Shown: positions 16,113 through 23,496 of the stretch, piece by piece
Position numbering within the stretch: position 1 is the stretch's first letter
How the letters are laid out: every line of letters begins with the position of its first letter
Notes under the pieces: model-generated
Databases searched by the model: none
The model's input: the letters and a program-made list of their open reading frames with translations, nothing else
Told to the model about the DNA's origin: nothing
Source of the DNA: Nostoc sp. NMS9
GTDB lineage: Bacteria; Cyanobacteriota; Cyanobacteriia; Cyanobacteriales; Nostocaceae
Assembly: GCF_017114995.1 (NCBI RefSeq)
Contig: NZ_JABXKL010000030.1
Span: 1-64,000, forward strand
DNA: 64,000 nucleotides
Direction: 5' to 3'
Translations under genes and position numbers: made by a program

Positions 16113-17594
16113 ATGTACCTGACGAAAAATTCAGTGCAGCAACTGCCCACTTTCCGGTTGAAATTACCGTTTGCAAGGGAAAGTAAGGGCAGTTATTACA
16201 CTTTGCAACCATTACCAGGATGCCCAAGAATGCCTGTGTCTCTGCAATTGCGGCAATATCAGCGAGAAGCGATCGCTAGCTGGTTTACCAACAATGGCAG
16301 AGGGACGCTGAAAATGGCTACTGGTAGTGGTAAAACTATTACCGCACTAGCGATCGCTTGTGAACTCTACCAACAGATTAATTTACAAGTTCTGTTGGTA
16401 GTGTGTCCTTATCGTCATCTCGTTACCCAATGGGCGCGAGAATGTGAAAAATTTAATTTGCAACCCATTTTAGCTTTTGAGAATTTACGCACTTGGCAAA
16501 GTCAACTTTCTACCCAAATTTATAATCTGCGTTCTGGTTCTCAACGTTTTGTCACGGTGATTACTACGAACTCTACTTTAATTGGAGATGGTTTTCAGTC
16601 TCAACTCAAATATTTTCCCGCCAAAACTTTAATTATTGGGGATGAGGCGCATAATTTAGGCGCACCCAAGCTAGAAGAAAGTTTACCGCGTAGTGTTGGG
16701 TTGAGACTGGCTTTATCTGCCACACCGGAGAGATATTTTGATGATTTTAGCACGCAATCTCTATTTGATTATTTTGGCCCAGTTCTTCAGCCAGAGTTTA
16801 CTTTGAGGGATGCGATCGCTCAAGGTGCTTTGGTACATTATCTGTATTATCCGGTGTTAGTAGAGTTAACTGAAGCTGAAAGTATTGCTTATTTAAAGCT
16901 AACTAAAAGAATTGGGCGATCGCTACTATATAGAGAACGAGAAAATGGACAAGTGGGAAACTTTGAAGGCAATGAAGATTTAAAGCCGTTATTGATGCAA
17001 AGAGCAAGATTAATTGGTGCGGCGGAAAATAAATTAACCGCTTTGCGGGATTTAATGAGTACTCGCCGCGAAACTACTCACACTCTTTTTTATTGCAGTG
17101 ATGGTTCCCAAGATGCGGGACAACGTTCATCGTTACGCCAACTCAAAGCTGTTGCTAAAATTCTCGGAGTGGATTTGGGGTACAAGGTAAGTACCTATAC
17201 AGCCCAAACAACTTTACAAGAAAGAGAAATATTGCGCCATCAATTTGAAAGTGGAGAGTTGCAAGGTTTAGTCGCAATTCGTTGTTTAGATGAAGGTGTC
17301 GATATTCCAGCAATTCAAACTGCGGTGATTTTATCAAGTTCTGGTAATCCCCGCCAATTTATCCAGCGACGGGGGCGAGTTTTACGTCCTCATCCGGCTA
17401 AAGAACGCGCGACAATATTTGACATGATTGTTTTACCACCAGATTTAGATAGAGAAACTATAGAAGTTGAGCGTAATCTTTTGAAAAAGGAATTGCGTCG
17501 CTTTGTGGAGTTTGCTGATTTAGCTGATAACGCAGGGGAAGCAAGAATGAAGTTACTTGATTTACAAAAGCGATATGGTTTATTAGATATTTGA
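16113..17594 (+). CDS. DEAD/DEAH helicase of the PT-linked restriction family
   Basis: 493 residues; an internal ATG at 16230 (MPVSLQLRQYQREA) would give 454, close to the usual length of the family named DNA phosphorothioation system restriction enzyme. Motifs: LKMATGSGKTITALA (residues 67-81), LIIGDEAHNLG (~176), LRLALSATPERYFDD, and QFIQRRGRVLRPHPAKERAT (motif VI). The family was linked to dnd genes by co-occurrence and is thought to act in PT-dependent restriction. The protein is a motor and has no nuclease motif I can see. A strong inverted repeat and the small gene / DndD-like ATPase pair follow on the same strand, near dndBCDE, which supports the assignment. Confidence 0.75.
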   Translation: MYLTKNSVQQLPTFRLKLPFARESKGSYYTLQPLPGCPRMPVSLQLRQYQREAIASWFTNNGRGTLKMATGSGKTITALAIACELYQQINLQVLLVVCPYRHLVTQWARECEKFNLQPILAFENLRTWQSQLSTQIYNLRSGSQRFVTVITTNSTLIGDGFQSQLKYFPAKTLIIGDEAHNLGAPKLEESLPRSVGLRLALSATPERYFDDFSTQSLFDYFGPVLQPEFTLRDAIAQGALVHYLYYPVLVELTEAESIAYLKLTKRIGRSLLYRERENGQVGNFEGNEDLKPLLMQRARLIGAAENKLTALRDLMSTRRETTHTLFYCSDGSQDAGQRSSLRQLKAVAKILGVDLGYKVSTYTAQTTLQEREILRHQFESGELQGLVAIRCLDEGVDIPAIQTAVILSSSGNPRQFIQRRGRVLRPHPAKERATIFDMIVLPPDLDRETIEVERNLLKKELRRFVEFADLADNAGEARMKLLDLQKRYGLLDI

Positions 17595-17920
17595 TGATGA
17601 ACTATATAGTTGTATTATTTTGTAAAATTTTTCGAGTTTTCAAAAAAGAGGCATTAAGTATGAAATAATAAAATTATGAGTTTGATCATAATGGGATGTC
17701 AGCGACTTTAAAAATTTTACTGACATCCCATTATGATCTAGATTATTAATATTAATAATAACAGAAGATAATTCAAGAATAAAGTCTTTTTTAAAGAAAA
17801 TTATAAATTTGAAAAAATAGTTTTTGCAAAATTAAAGATAACGCTAACAGTGGCTTTACGGAGGTAAATGCACTACTAGAGAAAGTTAAAATATAGAAAA
17901 ACTATATTTCCAAACAGAAG
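17595..17920. other. Intergenic region with a long inverted repeat
   Basis: 326 bases, AT-rich. It holds the 19-base-pair hairpin at 17684-17738 (listed separately) and then the promoter region of the small gene at 17921. No other gene is seen. Confidence 0.5.
17684..17738. repeat. 19-bp perfect inverted repeat (hairpin)
   Basis: Arms GATCATAATGGGATGTCAG (17684-17702) and CTGACATCCCATTATGATC (17720-17738) pair without mismatch around a 17-base AT-rich loop. No T-run follows, so it is not a standard terminator. It could still end the helicase transcript, process the mRNA, or be a small miniature repeat. Confidence 0.8.
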
Positions 17921-18094
17921 ATGTCACAAGATGCAAATATCGATGATGTGCAGGAGCCAATAAGCAGCGCTCCGCCGAAGGTACGGCGAATTATTGAGCG
18001 GGTATGGAAGCTGGAAAAAGGCAGACTAGATAAAAAGATTAACAGCCATATAAATGATAATATTTTGGATATTATTAAGGAAGAGGTGCGATGA
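17921..18094 (+). CDS. 57-residue small protein coupled to the DndD-like ATPase
   Basis: The protein starts MSQDANIDDVQEPISSAP and ends NILDIIKEEVR. The middle is basic and helical (KVRRIIERVWKLEKGRL). Its TGA overlaps the ATG of the next gene as ATGA, a strong sign of a real, translationally coupled gene. Short proteins in this position occur with DndD-like ATPases in PT-type modification clusters. I cannot assign a function. A role as an assembly or regulatory subunit of the ATPase is likely from the coupling. Confidence 0.7.
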   Translation: MSQDANIDDVQEPISSAPPKVRRIIERVWKLEKGRLDKKINSHINDNILDIIKEEVR

Positions 18095-20163
18095 AGCTGA
18101 CTTCAATCAAGCTATGCAACTTTCGCTCCTTTTATGGTACGACACCAGAGATGCTTCTAGCTGGTGGAGATGTTCAGAATACAACGATTATTCATGGCAA
18201 TAATGGCTCTGGAAAAACTAGTTTACTGAATGCCTTTACTTGGGTATTATATGAAAAATTTAGTGCAGCCTTTGCATCGATAGAACAGTTGGTAAATAAG
18301 CGTGCGATCGCAGAGGCTCAAAAAGGTCAAGCTGTAGAATGTTGGGTAGAAATTGGCTGGGAACATGAAGGTAAACGCTATCGAGTTAAACGCGCCTGTC
18401 GGGGTTATAAAAACGAAGGTGATTTTGACGCTGGTAAAACTCAATTAACCATGTGGGTTGGTGCGGATGATGGCAAATGGAATATACCAACTCAGCAACC
18501 AGACGATATAATTAACCAGATTTTACCCGCTACTTTACATCAATATTTTTTCTTTGACGGCGAACGAATTGAAGAAATAGTTCGTTCTGATAAAAAAGCT
18601 GAAATTGCTGAAGCTACAAAAATTTTCTTGGGTGTGGAGGTAATCAACCGTTCTATCAGACATTTGGGAGATGCTAAAAAAACTCTAGAAAATGATTTAA
18701 AAGCCATCGGTGAATCTGAAATTAAACAACTATTACGACAGCAAGAAAAGATAGAACGCGAACGCGAACGCATTACCAAACGGCAAACTGAAATTAAAGA
18801 AGAATTAGAGTATCAACAAACTTTCAAAAAAGAAACAAGTAATCGTTTGCGTGAACTGAGTGCTGCTAAGGAGTTGCAAGAAAGATGGCAGGATTTAGAA
18901 TCGCAGAAGACGGCGAATCAAGAAGAATATAAAAAAACCAAAGAAGCACTGAAAAAAGTTATTTCCGCGCGGGGTTATACAGTTTTACTGTCAGAAACCA
19001 CAGCACAGTTCCGAGGGATTATCAATGATTTGAAGCAGCGCGGCGAGTTAACATCAGGAATTTCACGAGAATTTGTGAATGATTTACTCAATTCTCAACG
19101 TTGTATTTGTGGTGCAGAATTACACGAGGGTAATCATTCTCATACTTATGTGAGTACTTGGTTAAATAAAGCAGGTTCCTCGGCGGTGGAAGAAACTGCA
19201 ATTCGGATGAGCGCACAAGTAGATGAAATTGATAAACAAGCCATAGGATTTTGGGAAGAAGTTGATAGAGAACAAACTAGGATTAATCAGTTAAGGCAAA
19301 GCATATCTCAAATTGAAGGCGATTTAGACAATATTCAAGAACGGTTGCGAAAAGATGCTAATGAAGAAATTAGCAGTTTGCAAAAACGGTTAGATGAAAT
19401 TGAAAGTAAAATTGATGAATTAAATCGAGAACAAGGTGCAAATCAGCAGCAAATTGCTCAACTCACAACTGAAATTGAAGGTTTAAATAAACAAATCGCC
19501 AAGCAAAAGCTGAATGAAGACAAGCAAACTTTAGCACAGCGACGAATTAACGCTACCCAAGATGCAATCGAACGGTTAACGGAAGTTAGAAATCGTCAAG
19601 AACAACAATTTCGCCTGCAACTAGAAAAGCGAGTACAAGAAATATTCACAGAAATTTCTGTGACTCCATACATTCCTAAAATTAGCGATAAATATGAACT
19701 GACATTAGTAGAAAATACCACAGGTGTGGAAGCACCAGTTGCAGCATCCACTGGAGAAAATCAAATTCTCAGTTTATCTTTTATTGCCAGTATCATTGAC
19801 AAAGTACGGGAATGGAGTGAAAAGCGAAAAATAATGATGATTCCTGATAGTAGCACTTTCCCAATTGTCATGGATTCGCCCTTCGGTAGTTTGGATGAGA
19901 ATTCGCGGCGACACATTGCGAAGACAATTCCCCAGTTAGCGAATCAGTTGATAGTTTTAGTAACTAAAACTCAGTGGCGCGGTGAAGTAGAAGCAGAAAT
20001 GACAAACAGAATTGGGAGAGAATATGTGCTTACATATTATTCTTCTAAGCCAGATTGCGAACAAGATTATATTGAGTTGGGTGGCGAAAGATATCCTTTG
20101 GTGAAACAAAGTCCGAACGAGTTTGAGTATACAGAAATTATGGAAATTGAACGGGATAGGTAA
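18091..20163 (+). CDS. DndD-like SMC/Rad50-type ATPase (second copy)
   Basis: 690 residues with the ABC-ATPase head split by a coiled coil. Walker A is GNNGSGKTS (residues 36-44), the signature STGENQILSLSF is near 555, and Walker B with D-loop is FPIVMDSPFGSLDE near 590. The coiled coil runs about 190-510, and its apex carries a CICG motif near 340 that recalls, but does not match, the Rad50 zinc hook. It differs clearly from the window's dndD (27686-29671), so it is a paralogous system component and not a duplicate. Coupled to a 57-residue gene upstream and preceded by the PT-type helicase, it may be the motor of a PT-sensing restriction complex (inference). Confidence 0.75.
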   Translation: MKLTSIKLCNFRSFYGTTPEMLLAGGDVQNTTIIHGNNGSGKTSLLNAFTWVLYEKFSAAFASIEQLVNKRAIAEAQKGQAVECWVEIGWEHEGKRYRVKRACRGYKNEGDFDAGKTQLTMWVGADDGKWNIPTQQPDDIINQILPATLHQYFFFDGERIEEIVRSDKKAEIAEATKIFLGVEVINRSIRHLGDAKKTLENDLKAIGESEIKQLLRQQEKIERERERITKRQTEIKEELEYQQTFKKETSNRLRELSAAKELQERWQDLESQKTANQEEYKKTKEALKKVISARGYTVLLSETTAQFRGIINDLKQRGELTSGISREFVNDLLNSQRCICGAELHEGNHSHTYVSTWLNKAGSSAVEETAIRMSAQVDEIDKQAIGFWEEVDREQTRINQLRQSISQIEGDLDNIQERLRKDANEEISSLQKRLDEIESKIDELNREQGANQQQIAQLTTEIEGLNKQIAKQKLNEDKQTLAQRRINATQDAIERLTEVRNRQEQQFRLQLEKRVQEIFTEISVTPYIPKISDKYELTLVENTTGVEAPVAASTGENQILSLSFIASIIDKVREWSEKRKIMMIPDSSTFPIVMDSPFGSLDENSRRHIAKTIPQLANQLIVLVTKTQWRGEVEAEMTNRIGREYVLTYYSSKPDCEQDYIELGGERYPLVKQSPNEFEYTEIMEIERDR

Positions 20164-20508
20164 TTATCACGCAGAGACGCAGAGAAAGACTTTTCCAAGG
20201 AATCTTATGATTTCGCGCATTCGCCGTTAGGTGTTCTCGTAGAGTAGGCGCAAAGGTTTTTTACAGAACTGATGCAAAATACCTCTCAAATTCTTATTCT
20301 TCCGTGTTCTCTGTCCCTCTGTGATAGCCTGCGGCAAGCCCTCCGGGTTCAGCAGTCGCTTATGGAGGAAACCCCCTTGGCGCTAGCCTCTCCCTTTGGC
20401 AGAAGACCACGCTGCTTCACCGTTTTGCGTCTACGATTTTCTGTTACTGTGCGTAAGTCCGATTTTAGTTAAAGTTGAGAAAAGTGACTTTTGAGAAGGA
20501 ATCAGGTT
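20164..20508. repeat. Mosaic of interspersed repeats
   Basis: No gene. Contains a CACGCAGAGACGCAGAGAAAG-like element, GCCTGCGGCAAGCCCTCCGG and a CCTCTCCCTTTGGCAGAAG stretch, all of them fragments of dispersed repeats frequent in Nostoc-type genomes. An open frame at 20272-20472 runs through these repeats and is not a gene. The ribosome binding site of the Uma2 gene (GAAGGA) is at its end. Confidence 0.55.
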
Positions 20509-21078
20509 ATGGTTGCGAGTCCAGACAGAAATTATATGTCTCCCCAGGAATACCTGGAATGGGAACAAGACCAAGAAATTAAATACGAATATATTGATGG
20601 TGAAGTTTTCGCCATGACTGGGGGTACTCTTCCCCATAATGATATTGCTTTAAACTTAGCTTCAGCGTTAAAAAGTCACCTGCGAGGAAGTGGTTGTCGT
20701 GTGAATATGGCGGATGGGAAAGTAGGTGTATCTGAAAACGGGCCTTTTCATTATCCCGATGTTGTGGTGAGTTGCGATGAACGGGATAAACAAGCTATTC
20801 AATTTTTCCAATATCCTTGTTTAATTGTTGAAGTTCTTTCCCCTAGCACGGAAGCTTACGACCGAGGTAAAAAATTTACGCGGTATCGTCGCATTCAGAC
20901 TTTGCAAGAATACGTCCTCATAGATGCTGAAAAAATTGGTTTAGATTGCTTCCGATTAAATGATAGAGGACTCTGGGAGTTACATCCTTATGAAGCAGAG
21001 GATGAGGTTTATTTAACCAGCGTTAATTTCCGCTTTCCGATATCTTTGGTGTATGAAAATGTTCTATTTCCTATTTAA
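20509..21078 (+). CDS. Uma2-family (DUF820) endonuclease-like protein
   Basis: 189 residues from the ATG at 20509, which has GAAGGA about 10 bases upstream. The Uma2 PD-(D/E)XK core is complete: YPDVVVSCDE (Asp), CLIVEVLSPST (Glu) and DRGKKFTRYRR (Lys), with the usual N-terminal SPQEYLEWEQ. Predicted to be a restriction-like nuclease fold; cellular targets are unknown. This is one of the largest families in cyanobacteria, so its place between the DndD-like ATPase and a dnd-associated gene may be chance. A second Uma2 follows 36 bases later. Confidence 0.8.
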   Translation: MVASPDRNYMSPQEYLEWEQDQEIKYEYIDGEVFAMTGGTLPHNDIALNLASALKSHLRGSGCRVNMADGKVGVSENGPFHYPDVVVSCDERDKQAIQFFQYPCLIVEVLSPSTEAYDRGKKFTRYRRIQTLQEYVLIDAEKIGLDCFRLNDRGLWELHPYEAEDEVYLTSVNFRFPISLVYENVLFPI

Positions 21079-21113
21079 ATTAGACTTATTCTAGATTCAT
21101 GATTAGGGGTTTT

Positions 21114-21665
21114 ATGAGTATTAAAGCTGAAGCAACTATTGAAGATTTGTACCACTTACCTGACAATTGTAAAGCAGAGATTGTCAATGGGAAATTGGTG
21201 CTGATGTCTCCAACTGGATTTTTACCAGGACGTGCAGGCGGTGAAATTTATGCAAGTCTACGGGATTATGAACGTCTGACAAAAAGTGGTTATGCTTTGC
21301 CTGATAATGTCGGTTTTATTGTCAATCTCCCTAATCGTCGTTCTTTAAGTCCTGATGCTGCATTTTATACTGGGAAACCTACAGGTGGAAGATTCCTCAA
21401 TGGTGCGCCTATATTTGCTGCTGAGGTAAGAAGCGAAAATGATTACGGTGATAAGGCTGAGAAAGATATGGCTAGTAAACACCGTGATTATTTTGCGGCT
21501 GGTACGTTGGTAGTTTGGGATGTAGACGTACTCAAAGAGGAAGTTATTAGACTATATCGTGCTAGTAATTCTGAAGAACCGCAAGTTTATCGCCGTGGTG
21601 AGGTGGCTGAAGCTGAACCCGCAGTGCCAGGATGGACTATGTTAGTGGATAATTTGTTTGTTTAG
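21114..21665 (+). CDS. Uma2-family (DUF820) endonuclease-like protein
   Basis: 183 residues from the ATG at 21114, preceded by AGGGG. The PD-(D/E)XK residues are in LSPDAAFY (Asp), FAAEVRSEND (Glu) and DKAEKDMASK (Lys). It belongs to a different Uma2 subgroup from its neighbour (TIEDLYHLPDNCKAEIVNGK at the N-terminus). The two genes are in tandem on the same strand. Target unknown. Confidence 0.8.
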   Translation: MSIKAEATIEDLYHLPDNCKAEIVNGKLVLMSPTGFLPGRAGGEIYASLRDYERLTKSGYALPDNVGFIVNLPNRRSLSPDAAFYTGKPTGGRFLNGAPIFAAEVRSENDYGDKAEKDMASKHRDYFAAGTLVVWDVDVLKEEVIRLYRASNSEEPQVYRRGEVAEAEPAVPGWTMLVDNLFV

Positions 21666-21780
21666 CGATCGCCTGCATACTATTATAAAATAATACCTTT
21701 GTAAGTGCGTAGGTGTAGCCAGCCGTAGGCATCGCTCTTGGGTTTCGTTTAAAATTGCCACAATGTAGATATATAAATCA

Positions 21781-22242
21781 ATGGCTGCAAACAGAATTAG
21801 GATTGCTAAAGATAAAGTTGAGTTAGTAAAAGCATTAGTAGCTTCAAAAGATACAACTGGGGCTTTCCAAACCTATGTAGAAGTGATGGTGTTTGCAGCA
21901 GCATTGGGAGCAAAGCATAAAAAACGAGTTCCTTTAGACGGAATTGCTAAAGATTTATCTCCTCTGCGACAAGATTATTTTTCCACTAGTTTTATTCTGT
22001 TAATTAATTTGTTGGCTATGACTGAAATCAAAGACATTAATATCCTCAGTGAACAAGAAGTAGCTGACGAGCAACGCATCCATGTTTTTGAAGAGTATGC
22101 CAATGGTGGACTAGAAGTTTTACAAAATGAACTACGCGGATCAGTAGACTATTCAGAACGTTTGTTATTGATACTTCGTTCAGAAAAAAACAAACAAGAG
22201 GAACAAGAGGTAGAGTTTGATCTGAGAAAATTTCTGTATTGA
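21781..22242 (+). CDS. Dnd-system-associated small protein (assoc-4 type)
   Basis: 153 residues, no membrane segment or signal. Features: VMVFAAALGAKHKKRVPL, INLLAMTEIKDINIL, and FEEYANGGLEVLQNELRG. This pattern agrees with the family called dnd system-associated protein 4, which co-occurs with PT gene clusters; its biochemical role is unknown to me. It is the third gene in a plus-strand group with a DndD-like ATPase and helicase, and precedes the dnd operon. The assignment is from memory of the family's shape and context, so moderately sure. Confidence 0.6.
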   Translation: MAANRIRIAKDKVELVKALVASKDTTGAFQTYVEVMVFAAALGAKHKKRVPLDGIAKDLSPLRQDYFSTSFILLINLLAMTEIKDINILSEQEVADEQRIHVFEEYANGGLEVLQNELRGSVDYSERLLLILRSEKNKQEEQEVEFDLRKFLY

Positions 22243-22596
22243 CTAATGCTGTGATTCCTTATGGGGCTGCACAGTATTAAATACTGAATATGGGAAGTAG
22301 CTAGAAATACCTCTAGAAGGCCTTGACAAGAGGTGACGTAAAGAATTTCCGAACAATTAAGTTATGGATGAATAGAACATTAAGAGTAAGTGTACTTGCC
22401 TTAGCCTGATATGATTTTATATGAAACATTTTAACAGGCGTGCCATATAACAACTTTGGCTATATTGAGCTAAAAATAGATTTCATAAGTTTTGCCCAGC
22501 TTATTATTGTACTGATAAACCTATTTTGCAGTCTATTTTTGTGCTGATAGTTGACAAAAATCAACTGCAAGTATTACCGTAGTAATACGGGTAATA
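22243..22596. other. Intergenic region, gene remnant boundary
   Basis: No gene seen. Contains the palindrome CAGTATTAAATACTG (about 22271-22285) and an inverted repeat GTATTAC-CGTA-GTAATAC (22571-22588) immediately before a terminator hairpin. Possibly debris from the event that removed the 5' end of the following DGQHR gene. Confidence 0.4.
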
Positions 22597-22627
22597 AAAA
22601 AGCAGTCGCATATTGTGACTGCTTTTT
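22597..22627 (+). terminator. Rho-independent terminator
   Basis: AAAAAGCAGTCGC, short loop, then GTGACTGCTTTTT: an 8-base-pair GC-containing stem flanked by A and T runs, so it can work on both strands. It directly abuts the truncated DGQHR frame, which begins four bases later. Confidence 0.75.
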
Positions 22628-22630
22628 GAA

Positions 22631-23365
22631 ATCAAGAGTGCAACAGTATTAGTTATACGAGAAGACGACTTAGACCAAATTCACCAGGATTTTGCAGATT
22701 GTGCTAAAACAAGACCTATACCACCAGCTTTGCTAGCAGCATTTGATGTAAGCAACATACTAGCAAGTTTGACACGTCAACTGGCTAAAGAATTAGTCAT
22801 TTTTGATGGTCGGATTGACAAAGTTTCACGAACTGTAGGCAAAGATCCAAGTTACCTCTTTACGATGAACCAGTTAAAGGTTTGTACTGCTGAGTTCTTA
22901 TTTGGATCATCTCGAAAACAGGTAATAGAATCTCGTTCTAACCAAAAAAAAGGAGAAACTAGCCTTTTACTGGCAAAAGCCAAAGCTTTTTATATGGAAT
23001 TTAGTAAGAATAGCGAAGCCTGGAAAGCACTACTAATACCAGCATCGGCAACTTCAAATCTAGATTTGTACACTTTACGACAGCAGAGAATTGATTTCAA
23101 TTCTGTAGGTTTTCAAATCATCAGTAAAATTGGTCATCTTATATTCTTTGGTAAAAAATTTACAGATGAGGAGCAAAACAAATTAATAAGTGCTGTTGCT
23201 CATATTGACTACACACGCGAGTCTCCATTATGGCAAAATAATGTAGTACTATCAGATGAATCGGGGAATAGGAAGATTGTTTCCCAAATGGCAGCTTTAG
23301 AAAAAGCGTTTAATATTGTTGTCAAAGAAGTAGAGAACCAGGCAGGTATTAAGCTAATTGGATAA
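22631..23365 (+). pseudogene. DndB-like DGQHR protein, 5'-truncated
   Basis: An open frame of about 245 codons that corresponds to the C-terminal part of DGQHR/DndB-type proteins. It reads VIREDDLDQIHQDFADCAKT, an RPIPPALLAAFD stretch, then GRIDKVSRTVGKDPSYLF. The DGQHR motif and the preceding ~150 residues are missing: the frame is closed by a TGA at 22628 within the terminator. The only starts are an internal TTG at 22730 and weaker codons. The intact DndB at 23497-25095 is convergent and only 131 bases away, but the two are not close copies. Most likely the relic of a second DGQHR gene of another PT cluster. Confidence 0.6.
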
Positions 23366-23422
23366 TTACAAACAGAAAGCTCTTTAGTTACACTGAGAGC
23401 ATATTCTAAAACCCAATTGCTT

Positions 23423-23480
23423 AGGAGCGTTTATCAGAGTCAGCCTTATCTAGGCTGATTTTACAAATAGAAACGCTCCT
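23423..23480. terminator. Nested hairpin between convergent genes
   Basis: Outer stem AGGAGCGTTT (23423-23432) with AAACGCTCCT (23471-23480); inner stem TCAGCC (23440-23445) with GGCTGA (23453-23458). It is followed by GAAGCTTTTTTG on the plus side. It lies between the DGQHR remnant and the dndB stop codon and probably ends transcription from at least the plus strand. Confidence 0.6.
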
Positions 23481-23496
23481 GAAGCTTTTTTGTTTA

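Noticed and set aside
20272..20472. Plus-strand frame before the first Uma2 gene
   Set aside because: Composed of interspersed repeats rich in CCTCTCCCTTTGGC-like segments.
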